This document shows, one piece after another, positions 1 to 4,631 of a stretch of 6,893 bases of DNA (the first letter of the stretch is position 1; each line of letters begins with the position of its first letter). The DNA is taken from positions 1-6,893 of the forward strand of contig PWMA01000113.1 of the NCBI GenBank assembly GCA_003558335.1, in the 5' to 3' direction. The translations under genes and the position numbers were made by a program. Origin of the DNA: Candidatus Methanofastidiosia archaeon. GTDB taxonomy: Archaea > Methanobacteriota_B > Thermococci > Methanofastidiosales > Methanofastidiosaceae. The notes under the pieces were generated by a model, which saw only the letters and a program-made list of their open reading frames with translations, had not been told where the DNA came from and ran no database searches.

Positions 1-142
1 AGGTGCTTTTGAAGAAGCAGATTTAAGTTTCTTGATACTCGAAGGTGAAGCAAAAAGAAAAAACGGATTAAAAGCAATAGTTGACTATACTGTACGTGAG
101 CCTTTGGAGATAAGAAATATCTTAAAAAGATTTAAGATTTAG
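1..142 (+). CDS. C-terminal end of an unrecognised protein (5' truncated by the window)
   Basis: An open frame runs from base 2 to a TAG at 140-142 and gives the last 46 residues of a protein that starts outside the window. The tail is charged and probably folded: it begins GAFEEADLSFLILEGEAK and ends with EPLEIRNILKRFKI, a likely alpha helix. I do not recognise the family from this fragment. The stop is nested with the fen1 stop on the other strand (the four bases TTAG at 139-142 serve both), so the two genes converge with a 4-nt overlap. T-rich stretches at 157-170, inside the fen1 3' end, could end this transcript. The frame looks coding because it ends exactly at the neighbour's boundary and the composition is protein-like. 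Confidence 0.7.
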   Translation, partial: GAFEEADLSFLILEGEAKRKNGLKAIVDYTVREPLEIRNILKRFKI

Positions 143-1137
143 AAATACATATCTAAAGTCTTTTGTTTTAAGGTATTTTCTAATGAGAATTCCATTCTTT
201 CTATTCCTTTTTCCACCCTTAGTTCAGAAAAATCATATTTATCACATAAAATCTCTAGTATTTTATCTTTCTCTGGTTTTTTAAAAGAAATATTATAGTT
301 ATCGGAGACTTTAGGATTTAAAAATAGACTAACAATTTGATCAAATTCTCCATATTCTCCAAAATTACCAGCTTTTACAATTTCAATAGCCTTTTTTGGA
401 CCAATTCCTTTTATGCCACCAGGATTATAATCAGTGCCTACCAATATGGCAACTTGGATCAATTGCTCTCTTGAAAGATTTAGAAAATCGAGTACATTGT
501 CTGCAGTTATTAGTTCAGGGACAACGTCAACAAATAAGTCTTTTCCTGGAACTTTTCTCTTACCTGATATTGTTAGGTTTCTTACAAGAGATGGGGCACC
601 AAATAGAATTGAATCATAATCTTGTGATGCCGATATATTCGCATCGCCTTTTAAAACAACATAGGCAGCTTGCGCTTCACCTTCCGAAGGAGATACAATA
701 TAAGGTATTCCCATTGATTCTAAGAGTTCTTTAGAATTTGTGACCATATCTTCCTTCAAAGAAGATGTCATTTGAGAATATTTTTTTGCTTCCTTAAAAT
801 CACCCTTTGCCCTAGCACTGACAAATTTTTCTCTAGCTTCTTCTTTAACTTCTTTTCTTTTCTCAATTGTTTTTGCTTTTAGCTCTGGAGGCTCACCATC
901 AAATACATATATGGGCCAAATACCTTGCTCAACAAAGTTTACTGTTCTGTAAAAAAGACCTGATAAATGAGAGGTTACTTCACCTTTAGAATTTTTTAGA
1001 GGCGTGCCATCTCGTTGTCTAATTATAGATAAAAATTGGTAAAGTGCATTATATGCATCAATAGCTACAGACTTACCCATCAAATCAGAAATATCGATCT
1101 TTTGTTTGGGAACTATTTCGCCCAAATTAACTCCCAT
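139..1137 (-). CDS. fen: Flap endonuclease 1 (FEN1), 332 aa
   Basis: Structure-specific nuclease that removes 5' flaps during Okazaki-fragment maturation and long-patch repair, working with PCNA. The product is full length and canonical. The N-terminal region starts MGVNLGEIVP. The acidic residues expected to bind the two metal ions are all visible: D27, D80 (YVFDGEPPELK), E152 and E154 (SPSEGEAQAA), D173 and D175 (SQDYDS) and D236 (VGTDYNPGG). The helix-3-turn-helix DNA-binding element is GIKGIGPKKA at 241-250. The last eight residues, QKTLDMYF (325-332), fit the PCNA-interacting PIP box QxxLxxYF. The ATG lies 4 nt after the rpoK stop, and the N-terminus matches the family start, which the protein needs for catalysis. 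Expression is probably from the rpoK promoter. Convergent with the gene at the left edge. Confidence 0.98.
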   Translation of the reverse strand: MGVNLGEIVPKQKIDISDLMGKSVAIDAYNALYQFLSIIRQRDGTPLKNSKGEVTSHLSGLFYRTVNFVEQGIWPIYVFDGEPPELKAKTIEKRKEVKEEAREKFVSARAKGDFKEAKKYSQMTSSLKEDMVTNSKELLESMGIPYIVSPSEGEAQAAYVVLKGDANISASQDYDSILFGAPSLVRNLTISGKRKVPGKDLFVDVVPELITADNVLDFLNLSREQLIQVAILVGTDYNPGGIKGIGPKKAIEIVKAGNFGEYGEFDQIVSLFLNPKVSDNYNISFKKPEKDKILEILCDKYDFSELRVEKGIERMEFSLENTLKQKTLDMYF

Positions 1138-1141
1138 AAAA

Positions 1142-1318
1142 CTAATCCCTTACTACAGTTATTGGAATTACACCCTTTTTCATTTCTTCCTGAGCAATTC
1201 TAATAGGGTCGATAGTAGAAGTTTCAATTAATATAGGCGCTCCAAAAGATATTTGGAGAGCTCTGGCCCCAATAATTCTAACTTTTTCATATTTTGTATA
1301 GTTCAATGACTCCACCAT
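1142..1318 (-). CDS. rpoK: DNA-directed RNA polymerase subunit Rpo6 (RpoK), 58 aa
   Basis: Small subunit of archaeal RNA polymerase, homologous to eukaryotic Rpb6 and bacterial omega, which helps assemble and stabilise the enzyme. Translation of the minus strand gives a 58-residue protein beginning MVESLNYTKYEKVRIIGARA, followed by LQISFGAPILIE, then DPIRIAQEEMKKGVIPITVVRD. The YEKxRIIGARALQI, GAPxLI and IAxxExxxGxIPIxVxR blocks are the hallmark of this family, and 58 aa is a normal archaeal length. The start is fixed because an in-frame TAA lies directly against the ATG (1316-1318). There is no Shine-Dalgarno sequence, but a TATA box sits about 25 nt upstream, so the message is probably leaderless. 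The stop is 4 nt before fen1, giving an rpoK-fen pair. Confidence 0.96.
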   Translation of the reverse strand: MVESLNYTKYEKVRIIGARALQISFGAPILIETSTIDPIRIAQEEMKKGVIPITVVRD

Positions 1319-1339
1319 TTAGTGATGACTATAAAGAGG

Positions 1340-1346
1340 TTATAAA
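1340..1346 (-). promoter_or_regulatory. TATA box of rpoK-fen, leaderless geometry
   Basis: On the minus strand the sequence TTTATAA, inside AAAATTTATAACC, has its centre about 25 nt upstream of the A of the rpoK ATG (1318). In archaea the TATA centre lies about 26 nt before the transcription start, so the start site would coincide with the ATG. The absence of a Shine-Dalgarno sequence before rpoK agrees with this. It also gives rpoK and fen1 a promoter separate from that of the upstream regulator gene. Confidence 0.6.
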
Positions 1347-1385
1347 TTTTATTGTTAATAAATAAAATTTGGAGCAGGTTTTGCA

Positions 1386-1393
1386 AGAAAAAT
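1386..1393 (-). terminator. Possible weak T-rich terminator after the wHTH gene
   Basis: Just past the stop of the winged-helix gene the minus strand reads a T5 run followed by C and TTG (plus-strand A run at 1388-1392), with more T-rich sequence at about 1345-1370. Archaeal intrinsic terminators are T runs without a required hairpin. Five T residues is marginal, so read-through into rpoK is possible. Confidence 0.3.
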
Positions 1394-1804
1394 TTATTTG
1401 CCTACGGTGTTTTCTCCTTTCTTTATTTTATCTATTGTATCACCGAATAACTTAATGAATTTTTCCCTATCCTCAGCATTATAGGTTTGCATTATACTAA
1501 TATGTATCGTTAATATTTTTTCTAATACCTTTATGTGTTCATCGGCAGTTTTTATTGATTCGATTAAATCTCTTGTCTTTCGAAGAAGAACATGCTGGGC
1601 ATATGATAGCTTCGTTGCAACAAAGTAAACTTTTGCCATTCCAATTCTTCTATAATCAACAAGTCCTATTGCTCTCATTATTTCAAGATATTTTACAGCA
1701 GTGGCCCTAGACATATTGAGATTATCGGCAATCTCTGAAGGAGTAGCGCCAATTTTTACACCTTTAAGATACTCTATAATGGCCTCTTCGGCATTTTCTT
1801 CCAT
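1394..1804 (-). CDS. Winged helix-turn-helix transcriptional regulator, 136 aa
   Basis: Likely a DNA-binding regulator. Residues 5-48 form a helix-turn-helix of the ArsR/MarR/TrmB type: the predicted positioning helix TPSEIADNLN (21-30) is followed by the recognition helix SRATAVKYLEIMRAIG (32-47). A beta wing follows at LVDYRRIGMAKVYFVA (48-63). Residues 64-131 are almost all helical (LSYAQHVLLRKTRDLIESIK, then EHIKVLEKILTIHISIM) and probably dimerise. No metal-binding cysteine cluster and no fused ligand domain are present, so the signal sensed is unknown. The ATG at 1802-1804 is preceded by GGTGAG at 5 nt spacing, with a TATA box upstream. The gene is followed by rpoK-fen after 75 nt, which has its own promoter, so it need not regulate those genes. 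Autoregulation through the palindrome at 1827-1834 is an inference. Confidence 0.85.
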   Translation of the reverse strand: MEENAEEAIIEYLKGVKIGATPSEIADNLNMSRATAVKYLEIMRAIGLVDYRRIGMAKVYFVATKLSYAQHVLLRKTRDLIESIKTADEHIKVLEKILTIHISIMQTYNAEDREKFIKLFGDTIDKIKKGENTVGK

Positions 1805-1809
1805 TGATG

Positions 1810-1815
1810 CTCACC
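1810..1815 (-). promoter_or_regulatory. Ribosome binding site of the wHTH gene
   Basis: GGTGAG on the minus strand lies 5 nt before the ATG at 1804 and matches the archaeal anti-Shine-Dalgarno target GGAGGTGA. It decides the start at 1804. Confidence 0.7.
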
Positions 1816-1826
1816 ATCAGTATCTC

Positions 1827-1834
1827 TAACGTTA
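1827..1834. promoter_or_regulatory. Perfect palindrome TAACGTTA next to the wHTH TATA box
   Basis: An 8-bp perfect palindrome lies immediately downstream of the TATA box of the wHTH gene and upstream of its expected start site. That position suits an operator where a bound dimer would block polymerase recruitment. It contains one of the few CG steps in this AT-rich stretch. Autoregulation by the neighbouring wHTH protein is a guess. Confidence 0.3.
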
Positions 1835-1847
1835 ATATATATAAATG
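1835..1847 (-). promoter_or_regulatory. TATA box of the wHTH regulator gene
   Basis: The minus strand reads CATTTATATATAT, a strong archaeal box A. Its centre is 35-40 nt upstream of the ATG at 1804. A start site about 26 nt downstream falls near 1814-1818, giving a leader just long enough to hold the GGTGAG ribosome binding site. Confidence 0.55.
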
Positions 1848-1948
1848 TTACTACTATCATTATTCAAAAAAATAGATTTAATTTAAAATACTAATAAAAA
1901 AATGCCTTTCCATTGAGTTTAAATTATTATACTAATGCTAAATAAGAT

Positions 1949-1969
1949 TTAAAGTTAATAAAACTTTAA
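1949..1969. repeat. Inverted repeat TTAAAGTT - 5 nt - AACTTTAA
   Basis: Two perfect 8-nt complementary arms (1949-1956 and 1962-1969) surround AATAA. As RNA it would be a weak hairpin because only one G:C pair occurs per stem. As DNA it has the size and symmetry of an operator for a dimeric winged-helix protein. No poly-T follows on the plus strand, so it is not a classical terminator. Confidence 0.45.
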
Positions 1970-1986
1970 TATATATTACTATAAAA

Positions 1987-1998
1987 TTATTTATATAA
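1987..1998 (+). promoter_or_regulatory. TATA-like element upstream of a possible 31-codon ORF
   Basis: ATTATTTATATA on the plus strand resembles box A. A start site about 25 nt downstream falls at 2014-2019, right at the first ATG of a tiny frame. AT-rich DNA yields such matches often, so support is weak. Confidence 0.3.
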
Positions 1999-2013
1999 CT
2001 GAGCACTAATTAA

Positions 2014-2109
2014 ATGATAGTATTTCTATTGTCCATGAAAATTAAAGTTCAACCATACTGGTTATTATTATTGATACTCATTAATAAAAAAATAATTAAA
2101 TTATTATAA
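2014..2109 (+). CDS. Doubtful 31-codon ORF, hydrophobic peptide
   Basis: A frame from ATG 2014-2016 (alternative ATG 2035-2037) to TAA 2107-2109 would give a 31- or 24-residue peptide with a leucine/isoleucine core (YWLLLLILI) flanked by lysines, compatible with one short membrane segment. A TATA-like element lies about 21-25 nt before the first ATG, which would suit leaderless expression. No ribosome binding site is present. In DNA this rich in A and T, a hydrophobic, lysine-rich frame of this length can arise by chance, so it is listed as a candidate only. Confidence 0.2.
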   Translation: MIVFLLSMKIKVQPYWLLLLILINKKIIKLL

Positions 2110-2120
2110 ATCACTAAATA

Positions 2121-2135
2121 GAAAGATTTATAAAT
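2121..2135 (+). promoter_or_regulatory. BRE/TATA promoter of the 35-codon gene
   Basis: A purine-rich GAAAGA (2121-2126) precedes the TATA box TTTATAAAT (2127-2135), as a transcription factor B recognition element would. A start site 26 nt past the TATA centre falls near 2157, directly before the ribosome binding site at 2159-2164. The spacing supports a real transcription unit. Confidence 0.6.
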
Positions 2136-2156
2136 TATTGTAATTCAATGATAATA

Positions 2157-2164
2157 AAGGTGAT
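2157..2164 (+). promoter_or_regulatory. Ribosome binding site of the 35-codon gene
   Basis: AAGGTGAT closely matches the archaeal Shine-Dalgarno consensus GGAGGTGAT. It lies 3 nt before the GTG at 2168 if the whole element is counted, or 5 nt from the GGTG core. It fixes GTG as the start. Confidence 0.65.
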
Positions 2165-2167
2165 ATT

Positions 2168-2275
2168 GTGAAAAGGAAGAACAAATCTATTATACCTGTT
2201 GCAATAATGGTTCCATTAATCTTTATTGACATTCTAATCAAAGGAGATAAATCTAAATCTAAGTTATTCTATTAA
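2168..2275 (+). CDS. Small protein of 35 aa, probable single-span membrane peptide
   Basis: A GTG at 2168 opens a 35-codon frame ending in TAA at 2273-2275. The peptide reads MKRKNKS, then a hydrophobic stretch IIPVAIMVPLIFIDILI (residues 8-24), then KGDKSKSKLFY. Basic residues flank both sides of a 17-residue apolar core, as in a short membrane-spanning or membrane-surface peptide. Evidence that it is a gene: a BRE/TATA box at the correct distance, a strong GGTGAT ribosome binding site, and a T6 run directly after the stop. Its stop is nested with that of the UPF0179 gene on the other strand (TTAA at 2272-2275), a tight convergent arrangement. I recognise no family. It sits divergently from the wHTH regulator, whose target it could be, but this is inference. 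It could still be a leader peptide or a chance frame. Confidence 0.55.
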   Translation: MKRKNKSIIPVAIMVPLIFIDILIKGDKSKSKLFY

Positions 2276-2700
2276 TTTTTTATCTTTAGAGTAACTCTTA
2301 CAATATTAATGCCCAAAGGGCATTCAATTTTATCTTTAATTTTAACAACACTAAATTTATCACCAATATTTATTCCGTCTGGAATACAAAAATCATGATA
2401 TTGGCACTTTTCATTACAAAGAAAAGAAAATACGCCAGATATGCCTTCAATCGCATATTTTTTCGGAATTGCTGCTTCAATTTCAGATTCAGTTACTTCC
2501 ACTATTATTACTCCTGAATCATGAACCTTACAAGGGTGTTCAATATTTCTTACTGAGGCGACTGTATATATTCTGCCAGGTTTTAAATTAACAACACAAG
2601 TTTTATAAAATCTACATTCTTTGCACTCTTCATCTCCTTCTCCTGCTACAAAAGAAAATCCCTGTTTTGCAAGATTTTTAGGGAGAAGAGTGAGAATCAC
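2272..2700 (-). CDS. UPF0179 family cysteine-rich protein, 142 aa
   Basis: Conserved archaeal protein of unknown function, recognised by its start (MILTLLPKNLAKQGFSFVAG), the ECKECRFYKTC block and the PGRIYTVASVR segment. There are eight cysteines in two sets of four: C26, C29, C35, C57 and C95, C99, C105, C127. The last two spacings are identical in both sets (6 and 22 residues), so the protein appears to be a tandem duplication of a four-cysteine module followed by beta strands. Such sets could hold iron-sulfur clusters or zinc, but this is inference. The start is GTG, and the GTGA overlaps the egsA stop. GGGGGT at 2707-2712 on the minus strand is a plausible ribosome binding site 6 nt before the GTG. 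It is therefore translationally coupled to egsA and is the last gene of the cluster. Confidence 0.9.
   Translation of the reverse strand: MILTLLPKNLAKQGFSFVAGEGDEECKECRFYKTCVVNLKPGRIYTVASVRNIEHPCKVHDSGVIIVEVTESEIEAAIPKKYAIEGISGVFSFLCNEKCQYHDFCIPDGINIGDKFSVVKIKDKIECPLGINIVRVTLKIKN
2276..2281 (+). terminator. T6 terminator after the 35-codon gene
   Basis: Six consecutive T residues begin directly after the TAA at 2275, followed by the T-rich ATCTTT. Archaeal intrinsic termination needs only such a T run. It lies within the 3' end of the UPF0179 gene on the opposite strand. Confidence 0.45.
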
Positions 2701-3737
2701 TCTATGACCCCCGTAACTTTAGCAAGCTTTGTTGCTGCCATCTCTGTCAATCCACTTTCCCCAAGTATCGTATACCTATCTCTAATCTTGTGTGCCATTG
2801 TCAAGGCTGTTATTAGTTCTTTATCTGTGACCCCTAATTCCTCGGCAGTCGTAGGAGCTTTAATTTTTTCAAGCGCTTCTTTAATAGTCTTATATTTGTC
2901 TTCTCTGTGCAGATACATTGTCATTATGGAACCAACCCCGCACTGCTCACCATGCATTCCTGGGTTTTCTGCAATCATTTCAAGTGCATGGGCAAATGCA
3001 TGTTCGGCGCCCGAAGCCGGCCTAGATGAGCCAGCTATACTCATGGCAACTCCTGATGATATAAGCCCCTTCAATACTTTTCGAGCTGATTCTTCCAATC
3101 CTTCTTTTATAACATCGGCATTATCGATTGTGACCTTTGCACTCATAGAAGAAAGAGATGCGGCATGTTCACTATAATACTCACCTTTTAATTTATGTGC
3201 AAGTTCCCAATCTAAAACAGCAGTATAGTTAGATATTAAATCAGCACAACCAGAAGCCATAAATCTATACGGAGCTTGTGATACTATTTTGGTGTCCGCT
3301 ATTATAGCTACAGGGGGGTGTGCATCTATAGATAACTTTTTTTCACCATCTCTAATAGATGCTCTAGAAGAAGATATCCCATCGTGAGAGGCAACAGTAG
3401 GATAACTAATAAATGGAATTGAAACATTAAATGATGCTAATTTTCCAACATCAATTACTGAGCCACCGCCAATTGATACAACTATGTCATATTTTTCTTT
3501 TTTCAGAATGTCTGCAATTGAAGATATTTCTGCCATTGTGGCATTTTTAATTTCGTAGTGATCACAATTTAAATCTTCAGATACTTTTTTCCCAACAATT
3601 TTTCTAGTTATCGGATCATTAATAACAACAGGAGTGTGGTATCCTAGCTTATCAACTGTTTTTTTAACTGTATCCCAAATATCTGAACCCATTACAAATA
3701 CTCTTGAGAGGTTAACTATATGAAGATTTTTTTCCAT
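2697..3737 (-). CDS. egsA: sn-Glycerol-1-phosphate dehydrogenase, 346 aa
   Basis: Reduces dihydroxyacetone phosphate with NAD(P)H to sn-glycerol-1-phosphate, the backbone of archaeal ether lipids; a cytosolic enzyme of the iron-alcohol dehydrogenase/dehydroquinate synthase fold. Numbering from the ATG at 3737: the nucleotide-binding motif is SIGGGSVIDVGK with GGGS at 90-93, followed by the family block FISYPTVASHDGISS. The metal ligands expected for the family are D166 (SGCADLISN), H246 (GAEHAFAH) and H262 (GMHGEQCG). The length is normal. The frame is open to a TTG at 3752, which would add five residues. I prefer the ATG because a TATA-like TTATTAAT lies about 25 nt upstream and neither start has a ribosome binding site. 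It follows DUF63 by 38 nt and overlaps UPF0179 by 4 nt. Confidence 0.96.
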   Translation of the reverse strand: MEKNLHIVNLSRVFVMGSDIWDTVKKTVDKLGYHTPVVINDPITRKIVGKKVSEDLNCDHYEIKNATMAEISSIADILKKEKYDIVVSIGGGSVIDVGKLASFNVSIPFISYPTVASHDGISSSRASIRDGEKKLSIDAHPPVAIIADTKIVSQAPYRFMASGCADLISNYTAVLDWELAHKLKGEYYSEHAASLSSMSAKVTIDNADVIKEGLEESARKVLKGLISSGVAMSIAGSSRPASGAEHAFAHALEMIAENPGMHGEQCGVGSIMTMYLHREDKYKTIKEALEKIKAPTTAEELGVTDKELITALTMAHKIRDRYTILGESGLTEMAATKLAKVTGVIE

Positions 3738-3758
3738 ATCAGGGAAACTCAAAATACA

Positions 3759-3766
3759 TTAATAAG
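3759..3766 (-). promoter_or_regulatory. Possible TATA element in front of egsA
   Basis: The minus strand reads CTTATTAA between the DUF63 stop and egsA, with its centre about 25 nt before the ATG at 3737. This could give a leaderless egsA-UPF0179 message inside the larger cluster. The match to box A is weak. Confidence 0.25.
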
Positions 3767-3775
3767 TCTTTTGAA

Positions 3776-4600
3776 TTAAATAAGGGCTGGCGATAGAGTA
3801 TTTCTAAATCCAGGTCCAAATCCAAGTATGAATATTAATACCTTTATAGACAAATAGAAATTTTCCATCATCAATTTTGTAATTGTAAATTTGTATTTAA
3901 ATATGGTAACTTCTTTTTCTTTAAAATTATCCTTCTCTTCTTTATATATGGAGTCAAGCAGATAAATAACTAAAATTATTAATATCAGTTTTAAAGGTAT
4001 CATGACAAAAGCTGTTCCTGTGAGATTTATCAAAAAAAGAGGCAATATATGCTGCTCGCCAAATCCATAATAATCTATTGCTATAAAAGTAGAAGATCCA
4101 TCCAACAAATGCCCAAATAGGATTGCTATGTTTTCAAACTCTTTAATTGGTTTATAAAATAAAGGAGAAATTAAATATATGGCAAGTGTTATTCCAAAAG
4201 TCATCAAAATTGGTGTCAAAATTCTTAAAGGATGATTGAAAAAGGGAAATAGATTAAACAAAAAATAAGCCATGCCTATGATTCCAACAGAAAATGGAAG
4301 TTTCCAATAAGAAATGATATTTTTCTTTTCAAGTTCATATCCAATTAATATTGTAGAAAATGCAAGAATAAAGGTAACTACATACACCCCAGGAGTAATA
4401 CTCCAAAGTTTTGACCTTTCATAAAAACCCACGTCAGTCAAAACTCTGAGAGCTATTGCCAATATCATGTAGGGAGAGATTGTTATTATGAAAGTTTTAT
4501 CGATTTTTATTTTATTAAAAAGAAATTTTAGTGCTATAGCCAACAAAACTAAAAGAATTCCTATATAAATAACATAATCTTCAGGCTGATACATTGACAT
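3776..4600 (-). CDS. DUF63 family integral membrane protein, 274 aa
   Basis: Polytopic membrane protein of a conserved, mostly euryarchaeal family without a known function. About seven hydrophobic segments can be drawn: roughly 9-28, 37-57, 68-89, 101-121, 127-148, 185-216 (long, perhaps two short ones) and 247-262. Family hallmarks are the polar motif GHLLDGSSTF (163-172), whose H, D and S residues lie in a membrane-adjacent segment, the following GxxQH (H184), and the C-terminal GFGPGFRNTL (260-269). The ATG at 4598-4600 is 31 nt after the second MutS-like frame. A second ATG two codons later (4592-4594) is equally possible, and neither has a clear ribosome binding site. Its position between a DNA-repair-type ATPase and a lipid enzyme does not reveal a role; a lipid or membrane-associated activity is only a guess. 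Confidence 0.9.
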   Translation of the reverse strand: MSMYQPEDYVIYIGILLVLLAIALKFLFNKIKIDKTFIITISPYMILAIALRVLTDVGFYERSKLWSITPGVYVVTFILAFSTILIGYELEKKNIISYWKLPFSVGIIGMAYFLFNLFPFFNHPLRILTPILMTFGITLAIYLISPLFYKPIKEFENIAILFGHLLDGSSTFIAIDYYGFGEQHILPLFLINLTGTAFVMIPLKLILIILVIYLLDSIYKEEKDNFKEKEVTIFKYKFTITKLMMENFYLSIKVLIFILGFGPGFRNTLSPALI

Positions 4601-4631
4601 GAAAAGACACTAAATGATTAATTAAAAAGGT

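Larger units (their letters stand above)
1805..2167. other. AT-rich divergent intergenic region with several promoter-like elements
   Basis: This is the only stretch of more than 300 nt without a firm gene. It separates the wHTH gene (minus) from the 35-codon gene (plus), so it is a divergent control region. It holds the wHTH promoter at its left end, an 8+8 inverted repeat at 1949-1969, a second TATA-like element at 1987-1998 with a doubtful 31-codon frame at 2014-2109, and the promoter and ribosome binding site of the small gene at its right end. Three copies of AATGATARTA occur at 1852-1861 (reversed), 2013-2022 and 2147-2156. No tRNA-like or clearly folded structured RNA was seen. Confidence 0.7.

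Noticed and set aside
396..734. Plus-strand frames of 112 aa (396-734) and 61 aa (434-619)
   Set aside because: Both lie antisense inside fen1, which is complete with all catalytic residues; their translations are low-complexity and without recognisable motifs.
1981..2110. Structured non-coding RNA or riboswitch in the intergenic region
   Set aside because: Only short, weak complementary pairs such as AACC/GGTT were found; the GC content is too low for a stable fold.
1805..2167. CRISPR leader/array, insertion-sequence remnant or replication origin
   Set aside because: No regularly spaced repeats, no transposase fragment or terminal repeats, no ORB-like repeats and no cdc6/orc1 gene nearby; AT richness alone is not evidence.
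2704..3177. 157-aa plus-strand frame
   Set aside because: It is antisense to egsA over its conserved metal-binding region. The length comes from codon bias in egsA, and no promoter or ribosome binding site precedes it.
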